From Hondaea fermentalgiana (Eukaryota > Sar > Bigyra > Thraustochytrida > Thraustochytriidae), in contig NPFB01000095.1 of assembly GCA_014084085.1 (NCBI GenBank), positions 16,959-67,857 of the forward strand: a stretch of 50,899 nucleotides of DNA, read 5' to 3'. The notes beneath the pieces were generated by a model. The model worked only from the letters and a program-made list of their open reading frames with translations, ran no database searches and was not told where the DNA came from. A program made the translations under genes and the position numbers. The first letter of the stretch is position 1, and every line of letters begins with the position of its first letter. Positions 1 through 8,975 of the stretch are shown here, in pieces.

Positions 1-537
1 AAGACCCACTTGTTGGGCTCCTTGCACTCTTCGCGCGGGATACACTCGCCTCCCTTAGCCAAGCACTCATCCGTGTCATCGCATCCAGGCGTCGGGAACG
101 GCGTGGGATCTCGGGTCGGCGTCACCTCAGGAATGCAGCAGCCACAATCGATTGTTGAATCATCCGTGCAGAGATCAGGGACCCACTTGTTGGGTTCCTT
201 GCACTCTTCGCGCGGGATGCACTCGCCTCCTTCAGCCAAGCACTCATCCGTGTCGTCGCATCCAGGCGTCGGGTACGGCGTAGGTTTCTTGGTCGGCGTC
301 ACCTCGGGAATGCAGCAGCCGCAGTCAATGTCCGGGTCCTGACCACAGAGCTCAAAGACCCACTTGTTGGGCTCCTTGCACTCTTCGCGCGGGATACACT
401 CGCCTCCTTCAGCCAGACACTCATCCGTGTCGTCGCATCCAGGCGTCGGGTACGGCGTGGGATCTCGGGTCGGCGTGATTTCAGTGAAACAGCAACCACA
501 ATCGCCGTCATAGTTTCCTTGCTTGCAGAGATCGTAA
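1..537 (-). repeat. 177-bp coding tandem repeat
   Basis: The motif ACCCACTTGTTGGG starts at 4, 181 and 358, giving an exact 177-bp period, with a diverged copy starting at 538. It lies inside the partial cysteine-rich gene and keeps frame (59 codons). The copies differ at few positions, which suggests recent unequal crossing-over or gene conversion. The array probably continues past the left edge. Confidence 0.93.
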
Positions 538-992
538 ACCCAGCTGTTGGGCTTGGGGCACTCTTCAAGCGGCGTACAGTGTCCACCCTTCTGCTTGCAC
601 TCGTCGGTGAGTGGACATTCATCTTTGGGGATGCAGCATCCGCATTCGCCAGCTTCGCCGCTCTTGCACAGTTTCGGCACCCAGGTGTTGGAGTCTAGCG
701 GGCACTGGTCATACAACATGCATTTTCCTCCCTCGAGCTTGCATTCGTCAGTCTGCACGCAAGCAGGTTCAATCTCTCTGCAGCAACTGCAGTCCTTGAA
801 ATCGCCGCACAAATTCAATGTGGAGCACTCGTGCGTCGAAGCATCGACCCCAGACAAGCAAGTGCCTCCAGCAAGCGCACATTCTTTATCGACGGCGCAG
901 ACCTCTGCGCCATGCACCTGCTGTGCGTGATGCAGCAGCAAGCTTCCTTGCGTCAGCAGCAGGCCTATCGCTTGGAGGAGCGAGGCTCTCAT
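1..992 (-). CDS. Secreted cysteine-rich tandem-repeat protein, partial (C-terminus off the left edge)
   Basis: I do not recognise a named family. Reading from the ATG at 992 the frame is open for 330 codons and leaves the window without a stop. The first ~28 residues are a typical signal peptide (MRASLLQAIGLLL...), so the product is probably secreted. After it come modules with the cysteine pattern C-x(4-5)-C-x5-C-x(5-6)-C-x(~10)-C-x(6-8)-C-x-CC, eight cysteines each, with a conserved Trp before the fifth cysteine. The first two or three modules are diverged. Those below about position 540 are nearly identical 59-residue (177-bp) units joined by Pro/Thr linkers such as TPTRDPTPYPTPG. The neighbour at 1932-3122 is a paralogue with the same signal-module order, so the two look like a tandem duplication. 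The role is unknown; adhesion, cell-wall or protease-inhibitor functions are only guesses. Confidence 0.85.
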   Translation of the reverse strand, partial: MRASLLQAIGLLLTQGSLLLHHAQQVHGAEVCAVDKECALAGGTCLSGVDASTHECSTLNLCGDFKDCSCCREIEPACVQTDECKLEGGKCMLYDQCPLDSNTWVPKLCKSGEAGECGCCIPKDECPLTDECKQKGGHCTPLEECPKPNSWVYDLCKQGNYDGDCGCCFTEITPTRDPTPYPTPGCDDTDECLAEGGECIPREECKEPNKWVFELCGQDPDIDCGCCIPEVTPTKKPTPYPTPGCDDTDECLAEGGECIPREECKEPNKWVPDLCTDDSTIDCGCCIPEVTPTRDPTPFPTPGCDDTDECLAKGGECIPREECKEPNKWV

Positions 993-1931
993 CGTGACGT
1001 TTCGCTCAAGCCTTTCTGTTCGGTTCGGGTTTTGCTGCTCCAGACCACCGGCTCGCTTCTTGGTGGCGAGCGGGTGACCACCTTCACCTCCTTCCACGTC
1101 TGTGCCAAGACGCAGCCGTGTCCGGCAGGGCCGGCCGACCCTTGCCCTCAAATCGTCATACCTACCGCCATTACCTCTATCGCCCCGGAGAGGCAGTCTT
1201 CGTGCAAAAAACGCAGCGAGCGAGCCAGCTTGAGGTGGGCCGCGCGGCCACGTTCATGCGACGGTGGTAGCGCCCCATGGGGGCGGCCTCGCGGGCCATC
1301 TTGTCCTTTGCGTGCACAATGCCAAACTCGCACTTTACCAACCAGCGCCAGCATGCTATACCGACGATGTCGAAAATGCCCAGCGAGCAATGTCCTTCGG
1401 GGCCAGGCGGAAACGCTCGCTTGCCCGGCCAAAGGGAGCGAGCGAGCGAGGGAAGGAGCGGGACCGCGGAGTGGTGGCCGCTCGGGTCGTCCCATCCGCG
1501 CGAATGAGGACCATTATTAGCCTGGCGGCTGCGGCGTGGCCAGGTGTGGGGACGCACACGTGCCATCATGACAGAAACCCCTCGAAAGACGCTCGAGTCT
1601 CGCCCTTCTTGCACACGCTTTCCCTTTCTGCGCAGGGGTGCGGGCTGGCGCATGCCGGACTGGAACTCGGGGCGGAGGCGGCCGCGGCGGCCGCGAAGAA
1701 CCCAAAAGGTCCGTCTGCGCCGCTTCGCAAGGCTCCGTTCGGCGACCGGCATGGGCTGGAAAATGTCTCGAAAAGCTTTGTTCGGCCTCGGGGGCCATCG
1801 AAGGCGAGCAAGCATTAGGGGTCCTGGCAGTGGCCGGCGGCAGAAATGAAATGAAATGAAATGAAATGAAATGGAATGTATCATGTTAGTGGCAGGCGCT
1901 GCGATGAGCTCCGGGGTCACCAGAGAGAGAC
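993..1931. other. Intergenic, no gene seen
   Basis: These 939 bases separate the two cysteine-rich paralogues and hold the 5' flank of the first and the 3' flank of the second. Open frames here are Arg/Ala/Pro-rich, differ in every phase and match nothing I know. A GAGC tract lies near 1438-1454 and a GAAAT pentamer array at 1843-1878. Confidence 0.6.
1843..1878. repeat. (GAAAT)n pentanucleotide microsatellite
   Basis: About six GAAAT copies, ending in a GGAATG variant. It lies about 55 bp beyond the stop codon of the minus-strand gene at 1932-3122. Confidence 0.95.
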
Positions 1932-3122
1932 CTAGGGCATGAAGCAGCACTGGCAGCTGTCGCCAGGGCAAAGCTTGGGGTCGAGCTTGTAGCCATACGG
2001 GCATTCGGAGGCGTGCGAGAGGCAAATACCTCCAAGGTCCATGCAATCGGGCGAAGGCTCGCAGGCTGGGTCGACGCAGCACTCGCACTCGTCTTGGTCT
2101 CCATTCTTGCATAGTCCTTCCTCCCAGACCATTGGGTCTCGGCATTCATCGGGAGACATGCACCATCCACCTCTCTCCTTGCAGTAGGCAGTCAAGGGGC
2201 ACTCCTTCTCAGAATAACAGCAGCCGCAGGCGCCTCCCTCGACATCCTCGCACATGTCAGGGTCCCAAATGTTCTTTGCGCAGTCCTTCTTGAATACACA
2301 GTCTCCGTTCATAGACTTGCACAGCTCGGTCGTTTCGCAAGGCGGCGTCGGGTTTCGCGTGGGCATTTCCGTTACTGGAAATGGCGTGGGCGCTGTTGTC
2401 GGTGACGGCGTTTTGGGATAGCAGCATCCGCACCAACCGCCTTCGCCAGTCTCGCACAGGGGATGATTCCAGATGTGCGTATCTGGGCAATCCTCGCGCA
2501 AAAGGCACTCGCCGTTCTTCTTTGCACAAGGTTCTGTGATCTCACAAGGTTTAGCAGGTCGGTCCGTAGGCGTCTCTGAAGGGTAGTTCGTAGGTGCCAA
2601 TGTAGGTCCCGGCGTTTTTTCCGGAATACAGCATCCGCAATCGCCTCCCTCGCCGTTTTCACACAATTCATGGTCCCACTTGCTCGAGTCTGGACAAGCT
2701 TCAATGAGAGTGCACTTGCCCCCTGTCGCGGAACATTTTTCGTTCTGGACGCAGCTAGGAAAGCAGCACCCACAATCTCCGGATTCGCTGTCATCACACA
2801 ATTTGTAATCCCACTTGTCCGTCTCGGGACACTCCTCATGAAGGCTACATTCGCCGCCCTGATCCGTGCATTTCTCATTCTGCTTGCACGCGGGCTTGAC
2901 AATCTCGCTGCAGCACTGACACTCGTTGGAATTGCCGCACATGCTCAGGATCGAGCACGTGTGCGTCGAGCTATCGGTACCGGAGAGGCACGTCCCGCCC
3001 GTGAACGTGCACAACTTATCGCTCGCGCAGACTTTTGCCCCTTGCGCGACCATCTGCGTCCCTTGCATAGCAAAGACCATCGCACACACCAGCGCCATCG
3101 CGAGCAGCTTGCGAGGCTGCAT
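1932..3122 (-). CDS. Secreted protein with seven eight-cysteine modules
   Basis: This is a 396-residue protein of unrecognised family. I chose the ATG at 3122 because the frame upstream offers only a non-ATG start, and because it gives a clean signal peptide (MQPRKLLAMALVCAMVFAMQ, cleavage near residue 28). Seven modules follow, each with eight cysteines in the pattern C-x(4-5)-C-x5-C-x(5-6)-C-x(~10)-C-x(6-8)-C-x-CC and usually a Trp in the long gap, for example WDYKLC and WDHELC. Eight cysteines suggest four disulfides per module. Modules 3-4 and 4-5 are separated by Pro/Thr-rich linkers (TPGPTLAPT, TPSPTTAPTP), and the other modules are nearly adjacent. It is paralogous to the partial gene at its 3' side; module 1 and the STHxCSxL signature are shared. 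It is probably extracellular or wall-associated. No catalytic motif is visible. Confidence 0.88.
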   Translation of the reverse strand: MQPRKLLAMALVCAMVFAMQGTQMVAQGAKVCASDKLCTFTGGTCLSGTDSSTHTCSILSMCGNSNECQCCSEIVKPACKQNEKCTDQGGECSLHEECPETDKWDYKLCDDSESGDCGCCFPSCVQNEKCSATGGKCTLIEACPDSSKWDHELCENGEGGDCGCCIPEKTPGPTLAPTNYPSETPTDRPAKPCEITEPCAKKNGECLLREDCPDTHIWNHPLCETGEGGWCGCCYPKTPSPTTAPTPFPVTEMPTRNPTPPCETTELCKSMNGDCVFKKDCAKNIWDPDMCEDVEGGACGCCYSEKECPLTAYCKERGGWCMSPDECRDPMVWEEGLCKNGDQDECECCVDPACEPSPDCMDLGGICLSHASECPYGYKLDPKLCPGDSCQCCFMP

Positions 3123-4735
3123 ATTTCTCGCCGCCAAATTTCTTTGATTGATTGTCGTTTGTACTTTCGATTCGGCCTGCCAGCGAGCGATGGCTTGCGG
3201 GTTTGCTTGCCCAGCCTCGACGCCATCTCCGGCAAATCGTTGATTGTTGACCTGCGCTCGTCCTTGCGCTCCAATAAGATCGAAAGGAGAAGAACAAGAA
3301 GAACTGGAAGAACTGGAAGACGGGGAGCTCGAAGATCTCGCTCAGACAGGCTGCGCTCGGCAGCAGCGAAGAGGAGGCGGTCCAATCCCCACGTGTCCTC
3401 GCGGGCCGCGCTTCTCTCAGTCTCTAGCGTCTTCTATTTCCCATCCTTCCCCTCTTCCGTGGCCGTCCGGCAGACCCTGGTCGACCGCGAGGTGGTTCGC
3501 TTGTGTGCATCTTGCCTCGCTCTTTTGTCGACGACAGCGAGGTCGTCATCGCACTCGGTCTGGCCTCGCTTCTCCTCGACGGCCCCATCTCTGAGCGGGC
3601 TCAGAGACCCGCACTCGCGCGCCAAGGTCGTCCGCCAGACCTGACCCAGGTCTACGCCCAGCCAGGGGTCCGCGGCGAGCACGCTCGCTCATGGCGACGC
3701 ATCGCGCTTTGCCGATCTCGGTCCCTCGCGAGAGGACTCGTGGGACTGACCATGGGCGACCTGACTGTCTGATTGACTGGGTGCAGCCCCGAGGAGAGCG
3801 AGCAATTGACAGTGAATTCTAAAGCGGCCCCACTGCGGGACCTTTTCCAGCGCACTGTGGGTGCACGCGCCAACCCGCTGGCAGATCTCAAGTTGTGTAT
3901 CCATTCATTTGAGGCCGGCGAACTCGCGGGAGAAACAGAGGCGCGGAAGAAAAGTCGGCCCAAAGGAAGCAGCCTGCCGTGCGCTACTTTTTCCACATGG
4001 TATGATTGGCTTGGTCGGTCCATACGTCAAGTTCGCCATCCAGAGAAGGCTCGTGTATCGGCGATTTGAAGTTTGATTGCAGGATGAGGGAGAAGCAGGA
4101 TAAATGTGCGAGACGCCGATCGATTGCTGCTTTGTTGGCCTAGGCACGTGTGCACCATCGGAAGCGGAGCAAAGAGGGCCGTTTTTCCATGTTCGCGCCA
4201 TTGGTGGCTGAGCGCGATCTTGGAGGTCGCAACGACGCGTCCGTCCCTCGCATACTGCAGCAACCGTGCTGTAGTTTGATCGATCTGGACGCCGGGGAGC
4301 GCGAAGACGCCTATGTTGCCTCTCTTAGCACCACTGCTCACCCGCGAAGGCTGGTTGCTGGGGTCTGACAAGATCACGATGTTTAGCACACTGATAGTCT
4401 GAGTCTGGCTGCCGATCGCTGACTTGCGGCGGGACAGATTGTGCAAGAGAAAGTATGCCCAAAGCCCCGCGAAATCTTGAAGTTAGAGAGAGAGAGAGAA
4501 CGGGAAAATGACAGAAAAGAGATATTCAATTGCGCATTTGTTTACTTGCCAGGGTAATGAGCATTGGTGGCTAGGTTGCCGGAGAATCTTGTCGCCCCCC
4601 CCTGGGCGATCTTTGCTGGCTGCAGGATTGACGCAGAGCAGCACGTCCAATTTTTAATTCCAATTTTTGAGAAACTATAGTTTGTGAACTTGCAGCGATC
4701 TGACTGGCAGTGGCAGGCGGAGACGAGGAAAACAT
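3123..4735. other. Intergenic, no supported gene
   Basis: A 1.6-kb stretch between the start of the cysteine-rich gene and the stop of the hotdog-fold gene. It is GC-rich near 3240-3700 and less so after 4000. A (GA)n/(TC)n tract lies at 4485-4499. The only frame with some protein character is on the minus strand at 4027-4475 (see findings), but it has no ATG. Confidence 0.6.
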
Positions 4736-5362
4736 TTAGGCCTGCAGGGACCATTCGGCGGAAACGGTTGCCACAACCTCACCCTTTTCGTTGCGCAACG
4801 TGGTGTCAACGACAAGTACCGAGCTCTCGCCCTCGGCCGGGACCTTGGAGGCGTCAACATCGCACGTGGCGGTAATAGTGCCGCGCGCCTTTGCAACAAA
4901 CTTGGTCTCGAGACGTGTGACAATCCCGCGCAACTTGCGGTCCTCGAGGCGCGCAATCTGCTGCTGCAGCGTGAGCATCGCGACGCCGCCCGTGAATTCG
5001 CCGAGGTTGGTAAGCGCGACCGCGTGCAGCGAATTAAAGGGGTTCTTGAGCCATGGCCGCTCCGTCATGGTGGCCTCGCAGCTGACGTTGCCGGTCTTGG
5101 GCTCCGCGTCGAGGCGTTGAAGCAGCGGTTCGCAGCTCGCCGAGTAGGGCGCCATAAACATGGTCAGGAGCTTGAATACGTGCGCGCGCCACGGCACCGG
5201 CGAGAGCGTCTTGAAGAGCCGCGCGTGGTCCTGCACAACGCGCGGGTCGCGCAGGATGGCCACCATGAGGGGTCCCGCCGCGAAAACCACCGCTGCGGTC
5301 GTCTGCGCCGCGTCCAAAAGCAGGTACAGCGGCCGCACCGCCAACGTCATGAGGCCGTCCAT
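4736..5362 (-). CDS. Hotdog-fold thioesterase-like protein (DUF4442-like)
   Basis: A 208-residue protein. The ATG at 5362 is used because the frame upstream has no ATG and is Arg/Glu/Ser-rich translation of a GCTC-repeat flank. Residues 105-208 resemble the hotdog fold of DUF4442/PaaI-type acyl-CoA thioesterase-like proteins: a central helix with NPFNSLHAVAL (His113) and LGEFTGG (Glu122), then strands RGIVTRLETKFVAKARG and a C-terminal strand ending VVATVSAEWSL. In such proteins the His/Asn and Glu/Asp of the central helix contact the thioester. Residues 15-37 form a hydrophobic helix that could be a membrane anchor or part of a mitochondrial targeting signal. The substrate cannot be told from sequence. 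The family call rests on pattern recognition only. Confidence 0.75.
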   Translation of the reverse strand: MDGLMTLAVRPLYLLLDAAQTTAAVVFAAGPLMVAILRDPRVVQDHARLFKTLSPVPWRAHVFKLLTMFMAPYSASCEPLLQRLDAEPKTGNVSCEATMTERPWLKNPFNSLHAVALTNLGEFTGGVAMLTLQQQIARLEDRKLRGIVTRLETKFVAKARGTITATCDVDASKVPAEGESSVLVVDTTLRNEKGEVVATVSAEWSLQA

Positions 5363-5792
5363 CCTTTCCAGCCGCTCGCTACGCGCTCGCTCGCTCCTCT
5401 CGTCTCTCGTCCGTCGCGTGAGGCTTTGATGCACAACCCAATCCAACTTGAAGAACTGCGTCCGTCGCGTTCGTGAAAGCAGAACGTAGTACTACTACTT
5501 GGGAAGCCTGAAATCCACCCAGCAGCACTCGCGATTGCGCACAAGGACCGCGAGCATTTCATTTCATTCCATTCCATTAATTTTCACCCTTTTGCGCTCT
5601 TCTTTTACAAAACAGGAGCGACCACAAGGATCTTCACAAAAGGCGCCACCAGGGACAGCCTGCAGTGCAGTCATCGACTACTGCGTAGTATACGATGGCG
5701 TGTTGTCACAGTTTGTATAGTGTTCATTCGCTTCGGAAGCCCCTACGACAGCAACGAGGACAACGAAGAAGAAAAAAGACAGCAAAAAAAGA
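5363..5792. other. Intergenic, 5' flank of hotdog gene
   Basis: Holds the promoter side of the hotdog-fold gene and the 3' flank of the serine protease. GCTCGCTC-type repeats lie just upstream of the ATG (about 5375-5400), and a CATTT/CATTC pentamer array lies at 5555-5578. No gene is seen. Confidence 0.6.
5555..5578. repeat. (CATTT/CATTC)n pentanucleotide microsatellite
   Basis: Just under five pentamer units (CATTT twice, CATTC twice, then CATT) in the spacer between the protease and the hotdog gene. It is the reverse-complement type of the GAAAT array at 1843. Confidence 0.9.
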
Positions 5793-7505
5793 TCATATTT
5801 GTGCAATGCGCCAGCGCGCGTACGTCATGAGCAAGATGGTGCCAAGCACGAAAGTGAGCGTGAGGAATATCACCCCTTCCGTCGGGTCGGCGACCGATGA
5901 TGGCGAAATGGAGCTCACGATTAGATCAAGGTCATCCGTGACGGCCTGGACGCTCCCAAAGGCGACGACCGTCAGCGTATCGTTAAGCGCCCCCCCACGG
6001 TAGCCACGTGCACGGGCCAAGAGGTTTGCATCCTGATCAAAAGAATCAAACTCATCTTGCGTAACCTCAAAAACGTCCACGTACTTTGTTGAGATGTAGA
6101 CCCCTTGCAAGTAGACATAGACGGTGGGATCCGAGCTCTCCGAGAGACTGCCAGAGGCCCCGCAACTCGTCTCTCCGATGCAAAGCGAATTGTTGCTTAC
6201 ACAAACGGACACGTCGCCTTCGACAGACGCGCCATTAATCGAAATATCGCAGTCTGTGTCGAGGTCAACGTTCGAACCGCTTCCTGAGCTGCTCGCGCAC
6301 TTGAGCGGATAATCGCTACCATCAAAAGTAGAGACCGTACTGTTGACGTCGCCTGTGGCGTCGCATCGAAAACACCGCCCACCATTAATGTTTGCGCAAA
6401 ATGCCGAATCGTCGCAGTTGTCGTGTGCCGTGCAAACGATTCCCCTCACCTTGTACTGATCCGCGGCATCTGAAGAATACGAGCGCCGTTTCGCCTCTTG
6501 CAGGTAGGAGTGAATTTCGGACGAGAGAATGCCAACGTTGATGCGAGACAACGTCACGGTCTTCACATGAACGCCAACAATCTCCACGGACCCGTCATCG
6601 CCCCAAAGAGTGATGGGTCCACCGCTTGAGCCACTGGCAGTATTGATTTTGTATGAGCCCTCATTACCATTGTCGCGACGCGTCATCGTGCCCTCGCCTT
6701 CACATAGCGAATACCCGCTGTTACACTGGGAATGAATGGCGTAGCCGCTGACCCTAACATCGAGCTCTCCGTTGCTATCAAAAGGAACAGAGGATCTTAT
6801 ACTAAGCCACCCATACCGCGTGCCGACAGATTCACGCGTGAAAAGGAACATCCAGTCACGATTACTATTGTACAAGAAAGATTCTTCGCCCATAAAACCG
6901 TACATTCCAACAATAGAGTACTCTTCGAAGGTTTCGCCATTGATGAGATCAGGCTCGAAATAAATTTCCTCCAGAACCTCCCCCGTGTCCTGGTTGATGG
7001 CGCAGTGACCTGCGGTGAGCACGATGTTGGGCGCAACGAGCGTTCCCGTGCACGAGTATTCTAGACCGTTTTCTACAATGCGGATGCGGCCGATCGCTGA
7101 GTATGGCCATATTCGCTTTGAGATTCTGCTCCACGTGGCCAAGTTGCTATAGATTTCGAGTCGACGCCTACCGTCGACAGTTTGAGACCGCTGCGAGCTA
7201 CTGAGCGGCACATTGTGCTTGTGCACGACAACCTCAGTAGTCCCATTCGAGTGCTCGATTACGTCCCGCGTTAGAACCACCTTCGAGGCGATACTTCTTG
7301 TCGAGGAAGAGGAGGAGAACGAGGAGGAGCTCGTGAGCTCGACAGATCTTGACGAGGTGCTCGACGCCTCGCTGTAGACGTCTTCCCCGTCCTCGTCGTC
7401 GAGGCCGAGCACGTCCTCGTCGAGGTCCGTGTCGTCCTCCGTGAGCTCGCCGACGATGCGCAGCGAGGCCACCGAGCACACGCCCGCGCAGGTGGGGCCG
7501 GCCAT
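5793..7505 (-). CDS. Trypsin-like (PA clan, V8/S1B-like) serine protease with C-terminal membrane segment
   Basis: A 570-residue protein; the ATG at 7505 has a strong context (GACCGCCATGG). Residues 20-75 are acidic and Ser-rich. The protease domain spans about 130-335 with a full triad: His167 in LTAGHC, Asp217 in NRDW, and Ser294 in SGSSGGP. The Gly-Ser-Ser-Gly-Gly form and the small core resemble glutamyl-endopeptidase/V8-like S1B enzymes more than chymotrypsins. A cysteine-rich stretch (about 358-381, CTAHDNCDDSAFC...) follows, then a region of unknown fold (about 410-535). Residues 544-562 form one transmembrane helix with a short basic tail (ARWRIAQI). The N-terminus is not a convincing signal peptide, so how the enzyme reaches the membrane is unclear. 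It is divergently arranged with the EF-hand gene over 417 bp. Targets are unknown. Confidence 0.9.
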   Translation of the reverse strand: MAGPTCAGVCSVASLRIVGELTEDDTDLDEDVLGLDDEDGEDVYSEASSTSSRSVELTSSSSFSSSSSTRSIASKVVLTRDVIEHSNGTTEVVVHKHNVPLSSSQRSQTVDGRRRLEIYSNLATWSRISKRIWPYSAIGRIRIVENGLEYSCTGTLVAPNIVLTAGHCAINQDTGEVLEEIYFEPDLINGETFEEYSIVGMYGFMGEESFLYNSNRDWMFLFTRESVGTRYGWLSIRSSVPFDSNGELDVRVSGYAIHSQCNSGYSLCEGEGTMTRRDNGNEGSYKINTASGSSGGPITLWGDDGSVEIVGVHVKTVTLSRINVGILSSEIHSYLQEAKRRSYSSDAADQYKVRGIVCTAHDNCDDSAFCANINGGRCFRCDATGDVNSTVSTFDGSDYPLKCASSSGSGSNVDLDTDCDISINGASVEGDVSVCVSNNSLCIGETSCGASGSLSESSDPTVYVYLQGVYISTKYVDVFEVTQDEFDSFDQDANLLARARGYRGGALNDTLTVVAFGSVQAVTDDLDLIVSSISPSSVADPTEGVIFLTLTFVLGTILLMTYARWRIAQI

Positions 7506-7922
7506 GGCGGTCCCGTGGCTTGCCTGCTCGTCTTCTCGATCGTTTTCTCACTCGTTCCGTGCGCTCGCGCAGCCGCGCAGCCGCGCGAGCGGAGTCAAGC
7601 AGAGAGACTTGGGTCTTTGGGCTCCACGGTCGGGACATGGAGCGAGCGGTGTGCGCTCGCTCGAGTGTACGGACGCCGTTTTCGTAACGGAACTTCGTTG
7701 CGCCAAGCAAGCAAGTCCTGCGACAAAAAGAGAAAGAAAGAGCCCAGGTTTAGCCGCGTCGACGAGAAAGAAAAAGCAAAGCTCGTGAGCTTGTGCTGAT
7801 CTGTCCGCGCGTAGAAAGCGTAAAGCGCAACGAGTGCAGGATCGGAAAAAGCTTCCCGGCGTGTAAAGTTGTAGAAGAACGACGCTGGCGCCCCGAAGCG
7901 CAAGCGCTCTCTGGTCGAGGCC
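7506..7922. promoter_or_regulatory. Shared 417-bp divergent promoter region
   Basis: The only DNA between two divergent ATGs (protease on minus, EF-hand protein on plus), so it must hold both 5' flanks. No TATA box is evident, and no other motif is assigned. Confidence 0.5.
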
Positions 7923-8975
7923 ATGGCCCAGGAGGGAGGAGCAAGCGAAGAAACCAATCGACAGGAAACAAATCCTGATACACCCTTGCGTGAAGACAAG
8001 GAACCAGCGAACCACGCAAAGGATGAGAATGCGCCACGAAGAAACAGCAAGAGTGCTTCTGGCAGTGCAACCTCCGCGGCGGTAACCCCTGCGCCGGAGC
8101 CGTCGACAGCGATGCAGGCAAATCAAAAGGGCATCGAGGCCAAAGAAAGTGCGTCCAGCGTCCCTGCGCCCGAAGGGTTCTTCGCCAAGCTCAAGGCTGC
8201 CATATTCGGAGAGCCCAAAGCTCCGGAACGCACGTGGGACCTCTCGTTGTGCGATCTGAACAGCGAGGAGATCGAAGAGCTGCGGATGCTGAGCGTTTTT
8301 GATGAGCGTGAAGTAAAGATTCTTCGACTCCGATTTAAAGACATCGCTGGCGATAGTGAGTGGGTAGATAAAAACATGATTGCGGAATTGAAAGAGCTTC
8401 GAAACAACCCGCTCCGTCATCGCGTCGTTGCGTGCTTCGAGTCAGACGAGGAAGGCTTTGTGGACTTTCGGGAATTCATTATTACAGCGTCCAACTTTAG
8501 CCCTAATGGGCCTCGCGAGAAGAAGTTGGGCCTTGCCTTCAAAATGCATGATTACGATGGAGATGAAAAAATCAGCAAGGACGATCTCCGTGCATATTTG
8601 AAGGACGTCACAGCATTCACGCGCTCAGCTTCAGAACTTGCACAAGAACGCCGCTGTCAAGAGGCCGAGGAGGCCGCCGGAGCGGGTAAAAGTGTGCAGA
8701 AGCGACTGGAATGGAACCAAAAGCAGCTATCAGCTTTGCGAGAAGCAGCTGCGGAGAAGAAAAGCAAAGTGGACCCGGAGGAAAAGCGTCGCTACGAGGA
8801 TCGCATCAAAAAGCTCGAGACAGCAGGAGTCTTGAATCAAGTAGTGGATCTTGCCTTTGAGGAAGCGAGCGCGGACCGAGAGTTTATCATTCGCGAGGAC
8901 TTCATCCGAGTCTTGGGACACACCGACTTTCAAGGCAAACTTGTGGTAGATTTTTGCCAGGTCCGGGCCAAGTAA
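7923..8975 (+). CDS. Calcineurin-B-like EF-hand protein with a long helical insertion
   Basis: A 350-residue protein with a good start context (GGCCATGGC). Residues 1-100 are disordered. From about 112 the chain follows the calcineurin B plan: FDEREVKILRLRF, NNPLRHRVVACFESDEEGFVDFREF, REKKLGLAFKMHDYDGDEKISKDDL, and a C-terminal FQGKLVVDF like the end of calcineurin B. Only EF-hand 3 (loop 210-221, Asp at positions 1, 3 and 5, with Asp rather than Glu at 12) looks fully competent. EF2 (173-184) begins with Glu, and EF1 and EF4 are degenerate. Between EF3 and EF4, residues ~232-300 form a charged helical insertion (KRLEWNQKQLSALREAAAEKK...) absent from ordinary calcineurin B. It could be a regulatory subunit variant or a CBL/CIB-type Ca sensor with a different partner. 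No catalytic A subunit is encoded nearby. Confidence 0.83.
   Translation: MAQEGGASEETNRQETNPDTPLREDKEPANHAKDENAPRRNSKSASGSATSAAVTPAPEPSTAMQANQKGIEAKESASSVPAPEGFFAKLKAAIFGEPKAPERTWDLSLCDLNSEEIEELRMLSVFDEREVKILRLRFKDIAGDSEWVDKNMIAELKELRNNPLRHRVVACFESDEEGFVDFREFIITASNFSPNGPREKKLGLAFKMHDYDGDEKISKDDLRAYLKDVTAFTRSASELAQERRCQEAEEAAGAGKSVQKRLEWNQKQLSALREAAAEKKSKVDPEEKRRYEDRIKKLETAGVLNQVVDLAFEEASADREFIIREDFIRVLGHTDFQGKLVVDFCQVRAK

Noticed and set aside
1148..2145. Long minus-strand frames (up to 322 codons) between the two cysteine-rich genes
   Set aside because: Arg/Pro/Leu-rich, partly antisense or out of frame to the cysteine-rich gene, translating a microsatellite into FHFISFHF; no family and no conserved start.
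5363..5446. N-terminal extension of the hotdog-fold protein
   Set aside because: Starts with TTG, not ATG, and encodes Arg/Glu/Ser repeats from the GCTC-rich flank; the ATG at 5362 is the better start.
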